Source of the DNA: Cylindrodendrum hubeiense
Lineage: Eukaryota; Ascomycota; Sordariomycetes; Hypocreales; Nectriaceae
Length of the DNA stretch: 64,000 bases
Assembly (NCBI GenBank): GCA_014621425.1
Contig: JAANBB010000018.1
Location: 241,733-305,732, forward strand
Direction of reading: 5' to 3'
In this document: piece after piece, positions 23,136 through 34,888 of the stretch
Layout: each line of letters begins with the position of its first letter
Numbering within the stretch: the first letter of the stretch is position 1
Made by a program: the position numbers and the translations under genes
Notes under the pieces: model-generated
Told to the model about the DNA's origin: nothing
What the model saw: the letters and a program-made list of their open reading frames with translations, nothing else
Databases searched by the model: none

Positions 23136-25373
23136 ATGGATCAGAGGCAGAGCCAGCTAGACGGCCCGCATTTTATGTCCAGCAACGAAAATAGCAACGC
23201 GGATATGAGCAGGCACAACGACAGCATCAACAACTCCGAGCATCCCCCGCGGCGACGCCTCCGGAAACCAATTAGTTGCGGCCCATGCCGTGCATCCAAG
23301 CTGCGATGTGACCGCCGCTTGCCATGCTCGTCCTGTACGCGCCGCGCTTGTGTTTCGTCTTGCCGTTACGGCCCTAGAAGTGCCATTGACACGCTGAGCC
23401 CACCGACATCGACGTCCTCGATAACAGTCTTTCCAGTACCGCCGACCGCCCGCACCGGTGGAGCATCTCCGCATACTCAGGATGAGACTAACATCTTGCG
23501 CACACCAGTCCAGTCTCAGACGCCGTCGCAGCCACAGTCATCCTCAGTAACACAGGTGGAAGGTGACCTAGACTGGGGCATAGACTTGGAGCACCCTGTG
23601 TCTGAAGCTGGCGAGAATTCCCCCAAAGATCACACCTCAGCTCACAACGGCTGCTGGGAGGAAGTTCTTCAGCGTCCGACTGACTCCAACCCAGTTGTTG
23701 ACCCCCATTCCAATTCCTTAGGCCAGCACCACCGTACGGGGCCCCTCCGCTTTCCCTTCTCATCCGGACCAGAGGGCAATTTGCACGAGTTGCTGGCTGC
23801 CTTGCCTTCGTCCGACATCTGCGAGTACCTAGTGACACAGTACTTCCTGCGCCTCTCTCCCTTCTTCCACGTCCTGCACGGCCCAACAGTTGAAAAGCAA
23901 TACAAACAATTCGCCAAAGACCCTACCAGTGTCGACTTGGCGTGGCTTGCTTTGCTGTTCTCCATTTGCTCAATTACCATCAATACGTTTGAGGGAAATG
24001 ACTTTGTGGTTAGCGATATATTAGCAACTATGCCTCAGGGGAGTGATATTACCGCTATCGCCAACCAGTATCGTACCATGGCCATGACCTGTCTTTACCG
24101 AGATAACTTCCTGTTTAACCAAAGTCTTACAACACTTGAGGCACTCCTTATCGTGATATATACTATATGCCACACGGAGGGTGTAGATCATAGTTGGTCG
24201 TTACTTGGTAAGATAACCTCATGTCGGTGTAATCGTATCGTTAATCTAATAATGATGTGCATAGGAGTGGCATTAAACACTGGCATCGCGTTGCGATGCA
24301 ACTCAAAAACACCGTCTCGAGATCTCAGTTTTATCGACATCGAGCGACGGCGTCGATGCTGGGCTGGCATTCTTGTGCTTCATACCTATCAAGCAATTCT
24401 CTTCCAAGACGTGGATATGCCTTTCCTTTCCAAAATCGACGCCGCGATGCCCGAAAATGTAAACGACGCCGATGTTCAGGAAACCATGATATTGCCACGG
24501 TCATCGCAGCTAACGCAAATAACAACTATGAAGTTCAAACTTAGGCTCTTTCAGTTATCAAGCAAGGTCTGCCACGACCTTTCCGACTTGTCAAGATTAC
24601 ACGAGGCGCGTTTGAGCGTTCTTGATGCCCGAGTTGCCGAGGAGCAGCGTCTATGGGATTCCACCTTTCTCGTTGACGGATCTCCTAGCCTTCTCGATAC
24701 CTCCAGCTACGCCCAATGGTGCATATTACAATTACATGCACATCAACTCTACCTCATCATGCACCTTCCGTTCTCACGCATCCGCCAGCAACAAGGCCAG
24801 AATCAATACAGGCCAGCGTCTCGTACACGATGTATTTCTTCCGGCATGTCTCTACTGGATCTGAACCGGCAACTGATGGAACTACCTCGTTTGCGCCATT
24901 ATCGGTGGTATACGAGTGGAATGTCCGGCTTCTGTGCAGTCCATGGAGCCATTGCACTAGTCTCCTGTCTTCTGGACGAGCCGGTTCAAGAGCCTGATTT
25001 GGCGAAGTACCGGGCAGCTTTCGAAGCCGGTTTGGCTCGAATTGAGAGCATTCAGAATCGCAGTCCCATTTGCATCAAAGCATATCCCGTACTTCGACAT
25101 TTGCAGTGAGTGCGCACCTTTTCCTTTTTTATCAAGGCGACTCGGATGATGGCTAACACCCAGATAGGAAAATGCTCTCTTCAACTGACGCTGAAGGTGT
25201 CAACAGTGTCAGCGGCGAGTTTGGGGACCATCTTGATAGCTGGATGCATTCTGTTCAGTGGTTTAATCCCGAATCAGTTGATTGGGTAAGGATTCTTGGC
25301 TCCCTTCCCTACTGAATCCAAGCTAACTTCATAGGAATTCTGGGATAACGTCTTATCGTCAGAAATATTTTGA
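23136..25373 (+). CDS. Zn2Cys6 transcription factor with fungal-specific TF domain
   Basis: Four exons, 23136-24207, 24265-25105, 25168-25285 and 25335-25373, give 689 residues. The first 57-nt intron is divisible by three without stops, so the frame reads through it; it is called because splicing restores the family block SLLG-GVALNTGIALRCN. The DNA-binding cluster is Cys48, 51, 58, 64, 67 and 76 with spacing CX2CX6CX5CX2CX8C and a basic stretch before it (PPRRRLRKP). The middle-homology region begins near residue 235 (ICEYLVTQYFLRLSPFFHVLH) and includes RRRRCWAGILVLHTYQA. An alternative start is the Met at residue 14. It sits between two sterol genes, divergent from ERG25-like and convergent with ERG3-like, so a local pathway regulator is plausible. 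Confidence 0.9.
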
Positions 25374-25827
25374 ATGGACTCTTAAGCACTTTCGTTCATG
25401 TCGTGGTACTGTACATCGATATAGGCTCTAGGAGCCAGCGAAATGAAACGACGAACATGAAGGAACTTGACTGAAATATAGAACATGAAAAATACGATAA
25501 AATAATGCATGATTATTAGTGGGCAGTCTTCGAATCGCCCCCGGGTAACTAGAACATCGCTCGGTGATACCCCTGGATTTCTAAATATGAATTGTTTCCC
25601 AAGTAAGAAGATGTCACGTTTCTGCCTCCTATGCATTCTAAATCTGTTACCATTGAACGTAAATTGACCAATATGCATGCAAACTCAATTCAGATTGGCC
25701 ATATCAATTACATCAAACGGCAACCGAAAGGGCATGTTGGGTAAAGTGGTGGTTATAATATACAAGCTCCTGGTACCATTCGTTTCAGCAGTCCATACAC
25801 TAGCCAATAACCTCAAGTCTTACTTTT

Positions 25828-26901
25828 CTACTCTTCCTTCAGTGAAGTCTTGGTCGAATGTATCCCTGCTTGGTGAAACCAGTCCTGATCAGGTCGACGA
25901 TACGTTCCCCCAATACGATCCCACAACGTCGTAAATTGACCATAATTGTAGCTTGAAGAGTTAGCAACCAGGCGATGACATGGTCATATTGGTTAGGGGA
26001 TCGTAAAAGAACAAGCTTACTTGAAGTATAAGTGATGCGATGCGTGGCAGGCAGAACCATTAATAATGGCATTGTTGGCAATGAACAAACCATCGTGAAT
26101 TGACACGGTCCAAACATTGACGAATAAAAACATGCCGAGAAATATGATTCTGTGAGTAGGAAATAGAAGCGGGTAGAGGTGATAGGGTAACGACTGGGCA
26201 AAGCCATCCAGAGGATGAAATGCGTAGCTGGCATACGGAGTAGGAATGACCCATTTGTGATGCGGCTTATGCAAATGTTTATAGATAAGAGGGTGATGAA
26301 GGCCGCGATGAATCCAGTATATGCCGAAGTCGGTGAACAAGATAAAAAGTGGCACTTGGGCAATGTCATACCATAGACCTGGACCATCTGCTGTATATTT
26401 ATACAGCCTGCACCAACCTCGAACGTCGAGTAGAAAGAAAAAGGCCGTGCAGAAAGCCATCGCCGGGGTGGCTTCTAGTGTGTGTCTGATCTCGCCCCAT
26501 ACTTGATATTTGTGGACTTTAGGATTGCTGAGCGTTGATTTATCGAACAAGAAGATGTATGAGAGTGTAGCAAAGAAGAAGTAATTAACGAGTCCAAGTA
26601 TCCTTTGACTATGATCAGATTGGGTTTTGGTCGAACTGACGATACTGGCTTACCAGGTCATAAGGAAGAGCGTAATGGCTTGGCGAAACCAGTAATCCCT
26701 TCCCCACGCGCTCATTTGTGTCGCTTTGAATTCACCGTACGCTCCACCCGAAGCGGAATACCATTGTCCGCCTGACTGGGCATGTTGCGAACTTTGCGGC
26801 GACGCTCTGAATAACTGGATGTGATTTTGTTGGAGGGGGAAGACGAAGGCATAAAAATGATCCGCAATGAGACCATCAACAAGCTCTAATACAATATCCA
26901 T
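25828..26901 (-). CDS. erg3: C-5 sterol desaturase, ERG3-like
   Basis: Three exons, 26901-26654, 26602-26021 and 25951-25828, give 317 residues. Delta(7)-sterol 5(6)-desaturases are ER di-iron enzymes introducing the C5-C6 double bond of ergosterol. The N terminus (MDIVLELVD then YAFVFP) is typical of fungal Erg3, and the His boxes are HRGLHH, HKPHHK and [25 protein letters not shown] and [15 protein letters not shown] [14 protein letters not shown] are further landmarks. The final exon gives [20 protein letters not shown], the conserved C-terminal block. Hydrophobic segments are near residues 70-105 and 120-160. An intact gene. Like the ERG25-like gene, it could be a second copy dedicated to the local cluster. 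Confidence 0.93.
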
Positions 26902-27096
26902 GGCTGGGATGTAGAGACAGTGGCCAAATAGTCTTGAAAGTACCGGGAGGAAATTGCGTTTCTTCAAACACGAAGCAGCGTAGACAAGCGGATGGAAGAA
27001 AATGACTGTGCGCGAAAAGATGCAATCAATTAACGATATTCTAAAGAGAATTAAAGCAAGACTTTCTTATATCTGAGTTTTGGCGTCGCTTCTTCA

Positions 27097-27746
27097 TCGG
27101 AGTTACGAGCGGGACATCGCCATCTCTTTGCAACCCGACAACAATGTACGGATAGCGGTGAGTAATGGCACACCGATTAAAAGCCCGAACACGAAACAAA
27201 CGGGGTTCATCTATTCAAAGTAATGGTTGAGTAAGATTGCCAATCTATGATTCTTGATCGGACCTGGCGATTCCGAGTCGTAAGATTTCCATGCCCCAGC
27301 CAAACTGCCTCACTTCTCCACTCATATGCAGCTTCCTAAGACGAATACGATGGAAATCTCGGACTTAATGACAAAAGGCATGCTCAATTTACCTTGTTCC
27401 AATTGTCTTGACTACTTTACGATGGTTGGGGAACGAGTGCCACTGCAGAAATAGATCAAGCTGGACTCTGGAGGTTGACAGAGACTTTGATGCGTATCAA
27501 GTTTCTAAATGTCTAAAACAGCCCACCCATACTTATTGCAAATACCCTCGTTTTCGAAAGGTGCTTGTGCGCAATATGTGCTAGCCGAGCCTACTTCAGC
27601 GGACATAATAGAATGATGGGTGCGGAGATGGCGGAGATGGCGTGTCCAAGAGAGGTATAGTCTATCTGCCATCAGGACAAGAAATACCTCTGGGTGCACC
27701 GGCCTAGGGCTCATTTACGGGGAATTCGAGCATCGGAGTTTCGGAG
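27097..27746. promoter_or_regulatory. TCGGAG sites upstream of ERG3-like and MFS genes
   Basis: TCGGAG occurs at 27097-27102, 196 bp upstream of the ERG3-like ATG, and twice, eight bases apart, at 27733-27738 and 27741-27746, about 190 bp upstream of the MFS ATG at 27932. These are the same hexamer as in the cluster at 20960-21288. Confidence 0.5.
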
Positions 27747-27931
27747 AACTCCTCATTGACACCGATTTCAACCCCCTGACTCGATGTCGAAGCCGGTGAT
27801 CGGTGTTCAATTTCACATTTTCGGTGTACAATTTTCTCCTCAAGGCTTCCATATTCACGGTTAAGTTATCCACTGTCACTCGATAATCCTACCTCATTTC
27901 TTATGGATTCTGAACCAGAGGTGTGAAGAAA

Positions 27932-29451
27932 ATGGTCGATCAGAATGATCGAAGCGTGCCAATTGAGGGTATTGAGAGGGACTTCAAGTATGAAGCCAGC
28001 TGGATCCGTCGACTTCTGACGCCCAAAAATTGTCGATGGGATGCCAGATACCCCACCAAGTTTACGAATTCTCTTTGTCTTCTCTATGCAATGGTATCGC
28101 TGCTTCAACACTCGGAGAAAGCTTCATGTTGCTAACGGCTTTTTTAATGCAGTGCGCGACTTTCACTGTGGCCAATCTATACTACAACCAGCCAATCCTA
28201 CATGAGATCGGGTCAACATTCGGTGTTAGTGACGAGAGTGCATCACAGGTCGCGACACTGATGCAGTCTGGGTATGCTACGGGTCTTTTATTTGTTCTAC
28301 CACTAGGAGACATACTTGAGAAACGTTTGTTTATCATCAGCCTCGTATTGGCCACCGCATCATTGGTAAGAACCAGGCTTTGCTACGTTACTTCTGAAAG
28401 CATCGAAACCATACTCACAGCCTGCATTTAGTGGATTGTACTCTGCGTAACCTCTAATTTCTCGATATTTCGAGCCATTTCGTTTCTCTGTGGTATGTTG
28501 ACCATCACCCCCCAACTAATGGTCCCTCTCGTGGGGGACTTGGCCCCTGCAAAGCGAAGAGCTACGGCGCTTGCGGTTGTCGTGTCCGGGCTCCTCATTG
28601 GCGTGCTTGCTGCAAGACTGATTTCCGGCATCGTTGCGAACTACACAAACTGGCGAAATGTCTACTGGCTGGCCTGTGGCATACAATTCGTGCTCGGCCT
28701 GCTATTATTCTTCTTCTTGCCAGACTATCCATCAACCAACCCAGACGGATTGAACTACTTTTCTGCCCTATATTCGATCCCTTATATGATGGCTACCGAG
28801 CCTCTGCTTGCGCAACCTTGTGTGGGTATTTTTATGCTCTCGGCCGTCTTCACCTCGTTCTGGACAACATCAACATTCTTGCTGACGTCTTCTCCACATG
28901 ACTACACTTCTTTACAAGTTGGTCTTTTCTCGCTTATCGGAGTCGCCACTGTTGTCGCCATTCCATTTGTTGGCGTTCTCGTCGACCGGTTTGATCCGCT
29001 GCTCTCTGCTCTATTCGCCCAAATCGCTTTATTCGCCAGCACCGTCATGGGAACACTTACTGGCACATTTACCATTGCAGGCCCAATTGTCGAAGGCATT
29101 GGAATTGACCTTGGATTCCAGACTGCCCAGGTCGCCAACCGAGCCGCAGTGTTTGGCATTAATGCGAAGGCTCGGAACCGTCTCAACACCGCTTACATGG
29201 GGTCGGCGTTTGCTGGGCAGCTGTCCGGAACGGCCATTGGTAACAAACTCTACTCCATGGGTGGATGGAAGACAAGTGGCTATTGCAATAGTAACCAACC
29301 TCCATATTATAGTTCTGTTGTTCTATAGAGCTGATCCGCTGTAGTTGGCCTTGCTGGGGCTTGCCTACTAGTTACACTGGTTCGAGGCCCAAATGAGATA
29401 GGTTGGGTTGGTTGGAGAGGTGGATGGACACCTCGTAAGACTACAGACTAG
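27932..29451 (+). CDS. MFS transporter, drug:H+ antiporter type
   Basis: Four exons, 27932-28093, 28153-28365, 28432-29290 and 29345-29451, give 446 residues. The N-terminal block CRWDARYPTKFTNSLCLLYAM is followed by ATFTVANLYYNQPIL and QVATLMQSGYATGLLFVLPL, then KRRATALAVVVSGLLIGVLA, typical of a bacterial-like MFS subfamily common in fungi (YnfM/YbcL-like). The last intron (GTAACC...GTAG) must be removed, otherwise the protein ends early in an unrelated tail; splicing restores a final helix (GLAGACLLVTLVRGP). About eleven or twelve hydrophobic segments are expected. The substrate is unknown. It is divergent from the ERG3-like gene and may export a product or toxicant handled by the sterol block. 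Confidence 0.85.
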
Positions 29452-30395
29452 TGGCGGTTCAGTGCTTGATTGAGCAGGTTCATTGTTGTATTGCAGAAGT
29501 GAGTGTGGTTTTGCTATGACCCTCGAAGCTCAGCTCACAGCTAAGCGTACCGAAAACCGCAACATGTAAATAGACCTTATTAATTCACAGTGAAGAAAAT
29601 AATGCAGCGATCTTTCAGTATGAGTGGATGCTATGCCACAGGCAATTACAGTAGGGACGGTCCCCATCTGTGAATAAAGTATCTTTCGTCAGTGAGGGGT
29701 TCCCTGGTTTGCTACAACAACAGTGATGAAGACACTACCAAGGGGCAAACATAGTTGCATCACGCCTGGCACCGCGGTGACAATATATCTATACGCATGC
29801 AAAATTTGAGCCATAGGCTGGGGCATAAGGCAAAACAATTCAACGTGCTGCACTCCCACTCTAGGCCAGCCGCTTGAATACTGGGAGTGATGAAGACCAA
29901 CAGTATTTGATTTTCGTTAAACCCGATAGACTATCAGCTAGTGAAATAAGCAACAGAGCTAAGACTCTCTCCCTTAAATCCGATTATCAACAGGCAGACA
30001 CGTATCAATCTCCGGCGCTAAGCGGCTCGTTTAGCTCTATTCGAACCCACTGTTTCCATTACAGATCATCTGATAATCTGAGCCAAGGCCTTGCACCCCT
30101 CTTTCCAGAGCCTTGTGATTCCTGTTCGAGCAAGCCAAGACCTGTTATGGACCTCCCGAACGTCGTTTTGGCGTTCGTGGCGCGCTTGTATTTATTGGCT
30201 TCAACAAGGATCCGGGATGATGTTGATTGAAGGAAAATGGATTAAGTCCGAGGCATTGAAAAGATTCTCAGCGGAAGTTATATAACTTGATAATCTCTCC
30301 ATCTAATCTGATTGATATCTCTCTCGGTACCCACATCCCTAAATATCTTGCTTGTTGCACTTGTTCATCCTCTTCTTATCCTTCTTGACAGTACT
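29452..30395. other. Intergenic, no supported gene
   Basis: A frame at 29874-30230 overlaps another and has no recognisable domain. CTCTCTCGGTACCC near 30319 lies in the probable leader of the next gene. No TCGGAG hexamer was found here. Confidence 0.5.
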
Positions 30396-32229
30396 ATGAA
30401 GTCCTTTTTCCACAAGTTGGTCCCTGAGGCTCCAGTCGTTGTCCAAGACAACGATAACCCTGACGAAACCGAGACTCCTCCGAACAAGCAAGTAGCGACT
30501 ACTGATGGTGGTGTTACAACCGATTCATCATGCGAGAAGTCAGAGAACTACGAGCAAGGCGTGCTTGCAGTCCGTGCCATGACTCAGGTCTGGAACAAGA
30601 AGAATTTGGTCATCGCCTACCTGTTGTAAGTTCCAACTCAAAGCTTTGTAAATTATGCCTTACTGACATTCACTCGCTTAGCATTTGGCTTGTTAGCTTC
30701 ATCCAGGCCTTCTCGGCTGGTGTAGTCACAACAATGACCCCTTATGTTACAAGCAACTTCCAAACTCACTCCCTGACAGCCAACAGCCAGATTGTATCCA
30801 GTCTCGCGTCAGGCCTTATTCTTCTGCCTTACGCAAAAGTCATGAATCTCTGGGGCCGTCCACAAGCCTTTGCCATCATGATTATTCTTGTCACTACCGG
30901 CTTCATTATGATGGCCAGTTGCAACAACGTCAGGACCTACGCCGTGGCTCAAGTTTTCTACAGTTGTGGACACAGCGGTATTGATTTCACCACCACAGTC
31001 TTCGTGGCTGATACATCCTCTCTCAAGAGTAGGGCGTTCATGATCGCCTTTGTCATGTCCCCTTACCTTGCGACGACATGGGCTTACGGCCCTGCTTCGC
31101 AAAGTGTGCTAGCTCATGCTGGGTTTCGATGGGGACTTGGGATCTGGGCAATTGTTTACCCTATTGTGGCTTTCCCTCTTTGTGGAATATTCTGGTATTA
31201 CCAAAACAAAGCGCTAAAGCTTGGGCTATTCAACAGCGAGCACAAGAATCGCACTTTAACCCAGTCCCTCTCCTATTACCTCAAGGAGTTCGACATCATC
31301 GGCATTTTACTCCTTGCAACTGGGCTCTCGCTATTTCTGCTGGGATTCTCTCTCTATTCCTACCAGTCTAATACCTGGAAATCTCCCCTTATTATATGTT
31401 TCCTGATCTTCGGTGGGCTTTGGTCATCGCATTCGCCCTATGGGAAAGATTCCTTGCACCGGTGACCTTTATCCCGTGGTATCTCATCGCCGACCGGACC
31501 GTCTTTTTTACATTCACCATGATGGCAAGCATATATATCGCGTGGTATTCCTGGGACGCCTATTTCTACTCCTTACTTATTGTCGTCTTCCGCCAAACAG
31601 TAACGCAAGCGACCTATATAACCAGCATCTACAATGTGGGAGGTACTTTCTCGGCTCTATTGATGGGAGCTGTCATCCGGTTCAATGGCCGTCTGAAGTG
31701 GCAGACCCTATACCTCGGAGTGCCTTTAACCGCGCTGGGTGTTGGCTTGATGATCAATTTCCGGCAGCCCGACTCTGACGTCCATTACATCGTCATGTGC
31801 CAAATTCTCGTCGCTTTTGGTGGTGGCATAATAGTCATCTGCGAGCAGATGACTGTCATGGCTGTGTCGTCCCAACGGAATATTCCAGCCATCCTGGCCA
31901 TGGAGCGAATGATCGCATACGTCGGTCAAGGAATTGGCTTGGCTATATCGGCGGCTATCTGGACTGGTACTTTTCCCAAAAAGCTCACGGAGTATTTGCC
32001 AGCCGATGCCATGAATAGTTTTGCCGAGATCTATGGCGACATTAATGTTCAATCTTCTTTTGCGGACGGCTCAGCCACACGGGATGGTATTGTCCATGCT
32101 TATGGTGACACCCAGCGCTTGATGTTGATTGCCGCTACTTGCATGTATTCAGTGTCTTTTATTTCGGTCATGATGTGGAAGGATATCAACGTCAAAAAGA
32201 TTGACCAGGTAAAGGGTCTTGTTTGGTAA
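30396..32229 (+). pseudogene. Siderophore-iron transporter-like MFS gene with a frameshift
   Basis: Exon 30396-30625 and a second exon from 30682 onward encode a protein of the siderophore iron transporter (SIT/MirB) family. The soluble N terminus is followed by LVSFIQAFSAGVVTTMTPYV, the family block YSCGHSGIDFTTTVFVADTS, and later LAPVTFIPWYLIADRTVF and GGGIIVICEQMTVMAVSSQ. The frame used until about 31410 (ending IICFLIFGG) stops at 31465, while the rest continues in another frame to the TAA at 32229. The switch lies at about 31396-31425, where one base is missing relative to an intact frame, possibly in the GGG at 31415-31417. No intron explains it. It is either a recent null allele or a sequencing error, since the rest is well conserved. 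Length would be about 590 residues. Confidence 0.8.
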
Positions 32230-33109
32230 TCATGACCGGGACCAGTCCTACGAGGATTCTACCAGAGTAAACAAGTTACACTCAAGCATCATGTTACAAT
32301 CAACGAAGACCGTTTCAAAAGGATTTACTGGTACTGAAGGGCATTTAGTTCTTCATTTCTCGTATTTCAGTGGACTTAGAATCCCTTTTATCCTCTGCAA
32401 TACTGGGAGTATTGAAGCGGCGGGGATTGCCGCTTTGGGCAGGGAGGGCCGGAGATGTGGGGCCGTCCGGGAGGGCGGATAAAAGAGAAGGCTCCGACCG
32501 GAGACCTAGAGCAGAATCAAGCATCAACAAACCAGAAATGCCTTCTGGAAGGTTAGCTAGGTGAAGGAACGAGACCTCCCCAACCCTTTCCGGCAGAAGC
32601 CTTTTAATTTTGTATTACGTTGTATTAATTCACATTTTCCCTCGATTTTTCTTTGCTGTTAGTCGCGCCCGAGTCTTTGAGGTCAGGATTTTCATCATAT
32701 TATGTAAAGTTTTCAACGCCTTGCCAACGCGAAGACCATCATTTTCTTCAACCAAGCATCTGATCGGATGCTTTTCTCCCTACTGAGACTTAAATCAAGT
32801 CACTACAGCCGATGCCTCCAGCTTTGGCCACGCGCACACCCGACCGAGGGAGACTTGCTGCCGACACTTGATTGGGGATTTTCCGTGGGTGGGCATCTAC
32901 GTTGGTGTTGGGCTACGATCCCTTTCTCGGGGCTTCAGTATTTGTATCAAGTACTTCACAAATGATTAATTGAAGACTCGCTGAACCGTGTCCTCTGCAT
33001 TCATTGGTATAACTCCTAAACACATAGCCGTCGGTGTAAGCTTATAATATACCCTGTATTACCTATTTCATGTAGAACAAGGAACAATACGGTTCCATTA
33101 AAATGTCAA
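32230..33109. other. Intergenic between convergent genes
   Basis: No recognised gene. Contains a short GC-rich stretch around 32410-32500 with complementary segments (for example GGAGGGCCGG-type runs) that may form a hairpin; not interpreted further. Confidence 0.5.
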
Positions 33110-34888
33110 CTAACGTCTGATAACAGTTCGCAGTTCAACTTCATCATCCCTACCAGACATATCTGTATCTGGAAATGAATTGGGTTCTTGTGCATAAAAG
33201 TTTGCTCCCTCACTCCCCTTTTTGGCATGATGTATCGGCAAGGCAGGAAGCTGCTTGAAGCCTCGGTTGCGAGACTTGGATGGGACTTTGACTTCCGGCC
33301 AAACACCGGCCTCTCGGCTGCTGACGTCCGAGGTGTCTCTGAGTCTCGATCCTTTGACAGAGCTTATGACTCCTGGAAGCTTCTTTACCAGGGCCCACAA
33401 CGCAGGGAGGCTAGCACAGGCCAAAGCACAGGATAGCTCAATCACTGACCATATTATGACATCGACGGAGTCCCCTGGTTGAGGTTATTAGATTGTGGCA
33501 TCATAGTGGTGTGAGAGGGAGGTTTACAAGTTTCATCCAGCGATTTGCGAAAAGTGACGAGGTATTTCAGGCGTACCATGCTGGTGACACATGCGCTAAT
33601 AAAATCAGCCAAGGGGTCTTGTGTCAATAAGACGGGGATGGGGGCACGTACAACGAGCCTACACTGAAGATCAGCAATAATGCAAACTTCTTCCTTGCCC
33701 CAAGTTGTAATTTTAACAGTTCGGGAATAGGCATAACCAAAAAAGCAATATCCTCGACGATGCTGCATGCAGCACCAACATTAAAAATTACTGCGATATC
33801 AAGACATTTACCATCTAAGCTGCGGTTCCATATACTAGCGATTGGAAGACATTGAAAGATGATAAGGCCCAAGAAAGCGATGCTATGCCCAATGAGAAAT
33901 ATCAGTCCCACCCAAATCGCAATCTGAAAGCGGCGATTTGGGAAGATTCGTGCGTATAAGGCGAGAAGCGATCCTTTTGCTGAGACCTGGATGAGGATGT
34001 ATAGTATTTGAAACGCGTAAGTCATCTGAGCACTAGGTCAGCTATAGCCAAATGGCACCCGTGGTTATTACCAACCTGCAGGATGGTTTTGGCCTTGGCT
34101 GTGTCAACGTTCCAATAATGACGACCTAGCCCCATGTTGGCACCTGTTATACTTACACGATTAGAGAGTGCTACAAGTGGATTAATGAATATGAAAGAAA
34201 TACACAAACTGACTTTGAAATTCAACACCAATGAGACCGGCTAAGAAGACCTGTTTTCATTTTCAGAATTGAACGGCATTGATTTGCAGGGCTGAATATA
34301 CCGTAGCAATCAGTGTTGTCCAATCGTCCCACCAAAGTCCGCTGGTTACTTTCAGCCTCGAGATGCACCGCATAATCACGATCGATAATGTGATTGCAGA
34401 ACACGCAATGGCGGTTACGACGAGCTGTTTGCTACGAGAGTCTTTCGGAAACCCGGCGCAGAGTTCGTTCGAGAGTATTGAAACGGCTGAAAACAGAAAA
34501 ATGGGTTAGATTTCATAAATGCAATGGCTACAGGCAGACCAGACGTACAAATCTGATTTTCGAATGAACAAGATAGCCGGACGCAACCTGACACGGCTGC
34601 CTGAAGCGTGACATTGCGACACAAGCAATCAGGCATCAATGTGATATCGCATGCTGCTTCCTCAAAATTCCGCAGCAGACAGGGTATCTATCACAAGATT
34701 GGTCAATTAAGCAAATATACATGCACACGATCCAAAGTTGGAGAGTAATTACTCACTGCGCAGGTGGGAAGTCCCTCTGACAGTCCTGCTGAAGAGGATG
34801 AGTTCTGGGCAGCTCCAAGGGCCGCATTGAAGATACACCACAGGAAAAACACAGTCCATGGGACTCGATAGCCTCCCTTTTTCGACAT
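33110..34888 (-). CDS. CFEM-domain seven-helix receptor-like protein (rhodopsin/PTH11 type)
   Basis: Eight exons (34888-34757, 34687-34549, 34486-34302, 34250-34214, 34143-34076, 34025-33652, 33595-33528, 33474-33110) join in one frame to 455 residues. A signal peptide (WTVFFLWCIFNAALGAAQ) precedes an extracellular CFEM domain (LPTCA, CLLRNFEEAACDI, MPDCLCRN, SGCVRLSC). Seven hydrophobic helices of the fungal rhodopsin/SAT4 type follow, with WWDDWTTL, GLGRHYWNV, KGSLLALYARIFP, GKCLDIAVI, SMVRLKYLV and DVIIWSVIELSCA as landmarks. The cytosolic tail is basic and Ser-rich. This family includes Pth11 of the rice blast fungus, which senses host surfaces; many members are uncharacterised. Exons four and five are very short and least certain. 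Expected in the plasma membrane. Confidence 0.88.

Noticed and set aside
24208..24264. Reading through this segment as coding in the Zn2Cys6 gene
   Set aside because: It is in frame without stops, but GT-AG ends and restoration of the conserved block on removal favour an intron.
19105..29451. Complete triterpenoid biosynthetic cluster
   Set aside because: No oxidosqualene cyclase, P450 or acyltransferase is present in the block, so I describe it only as a sterol-modification block.
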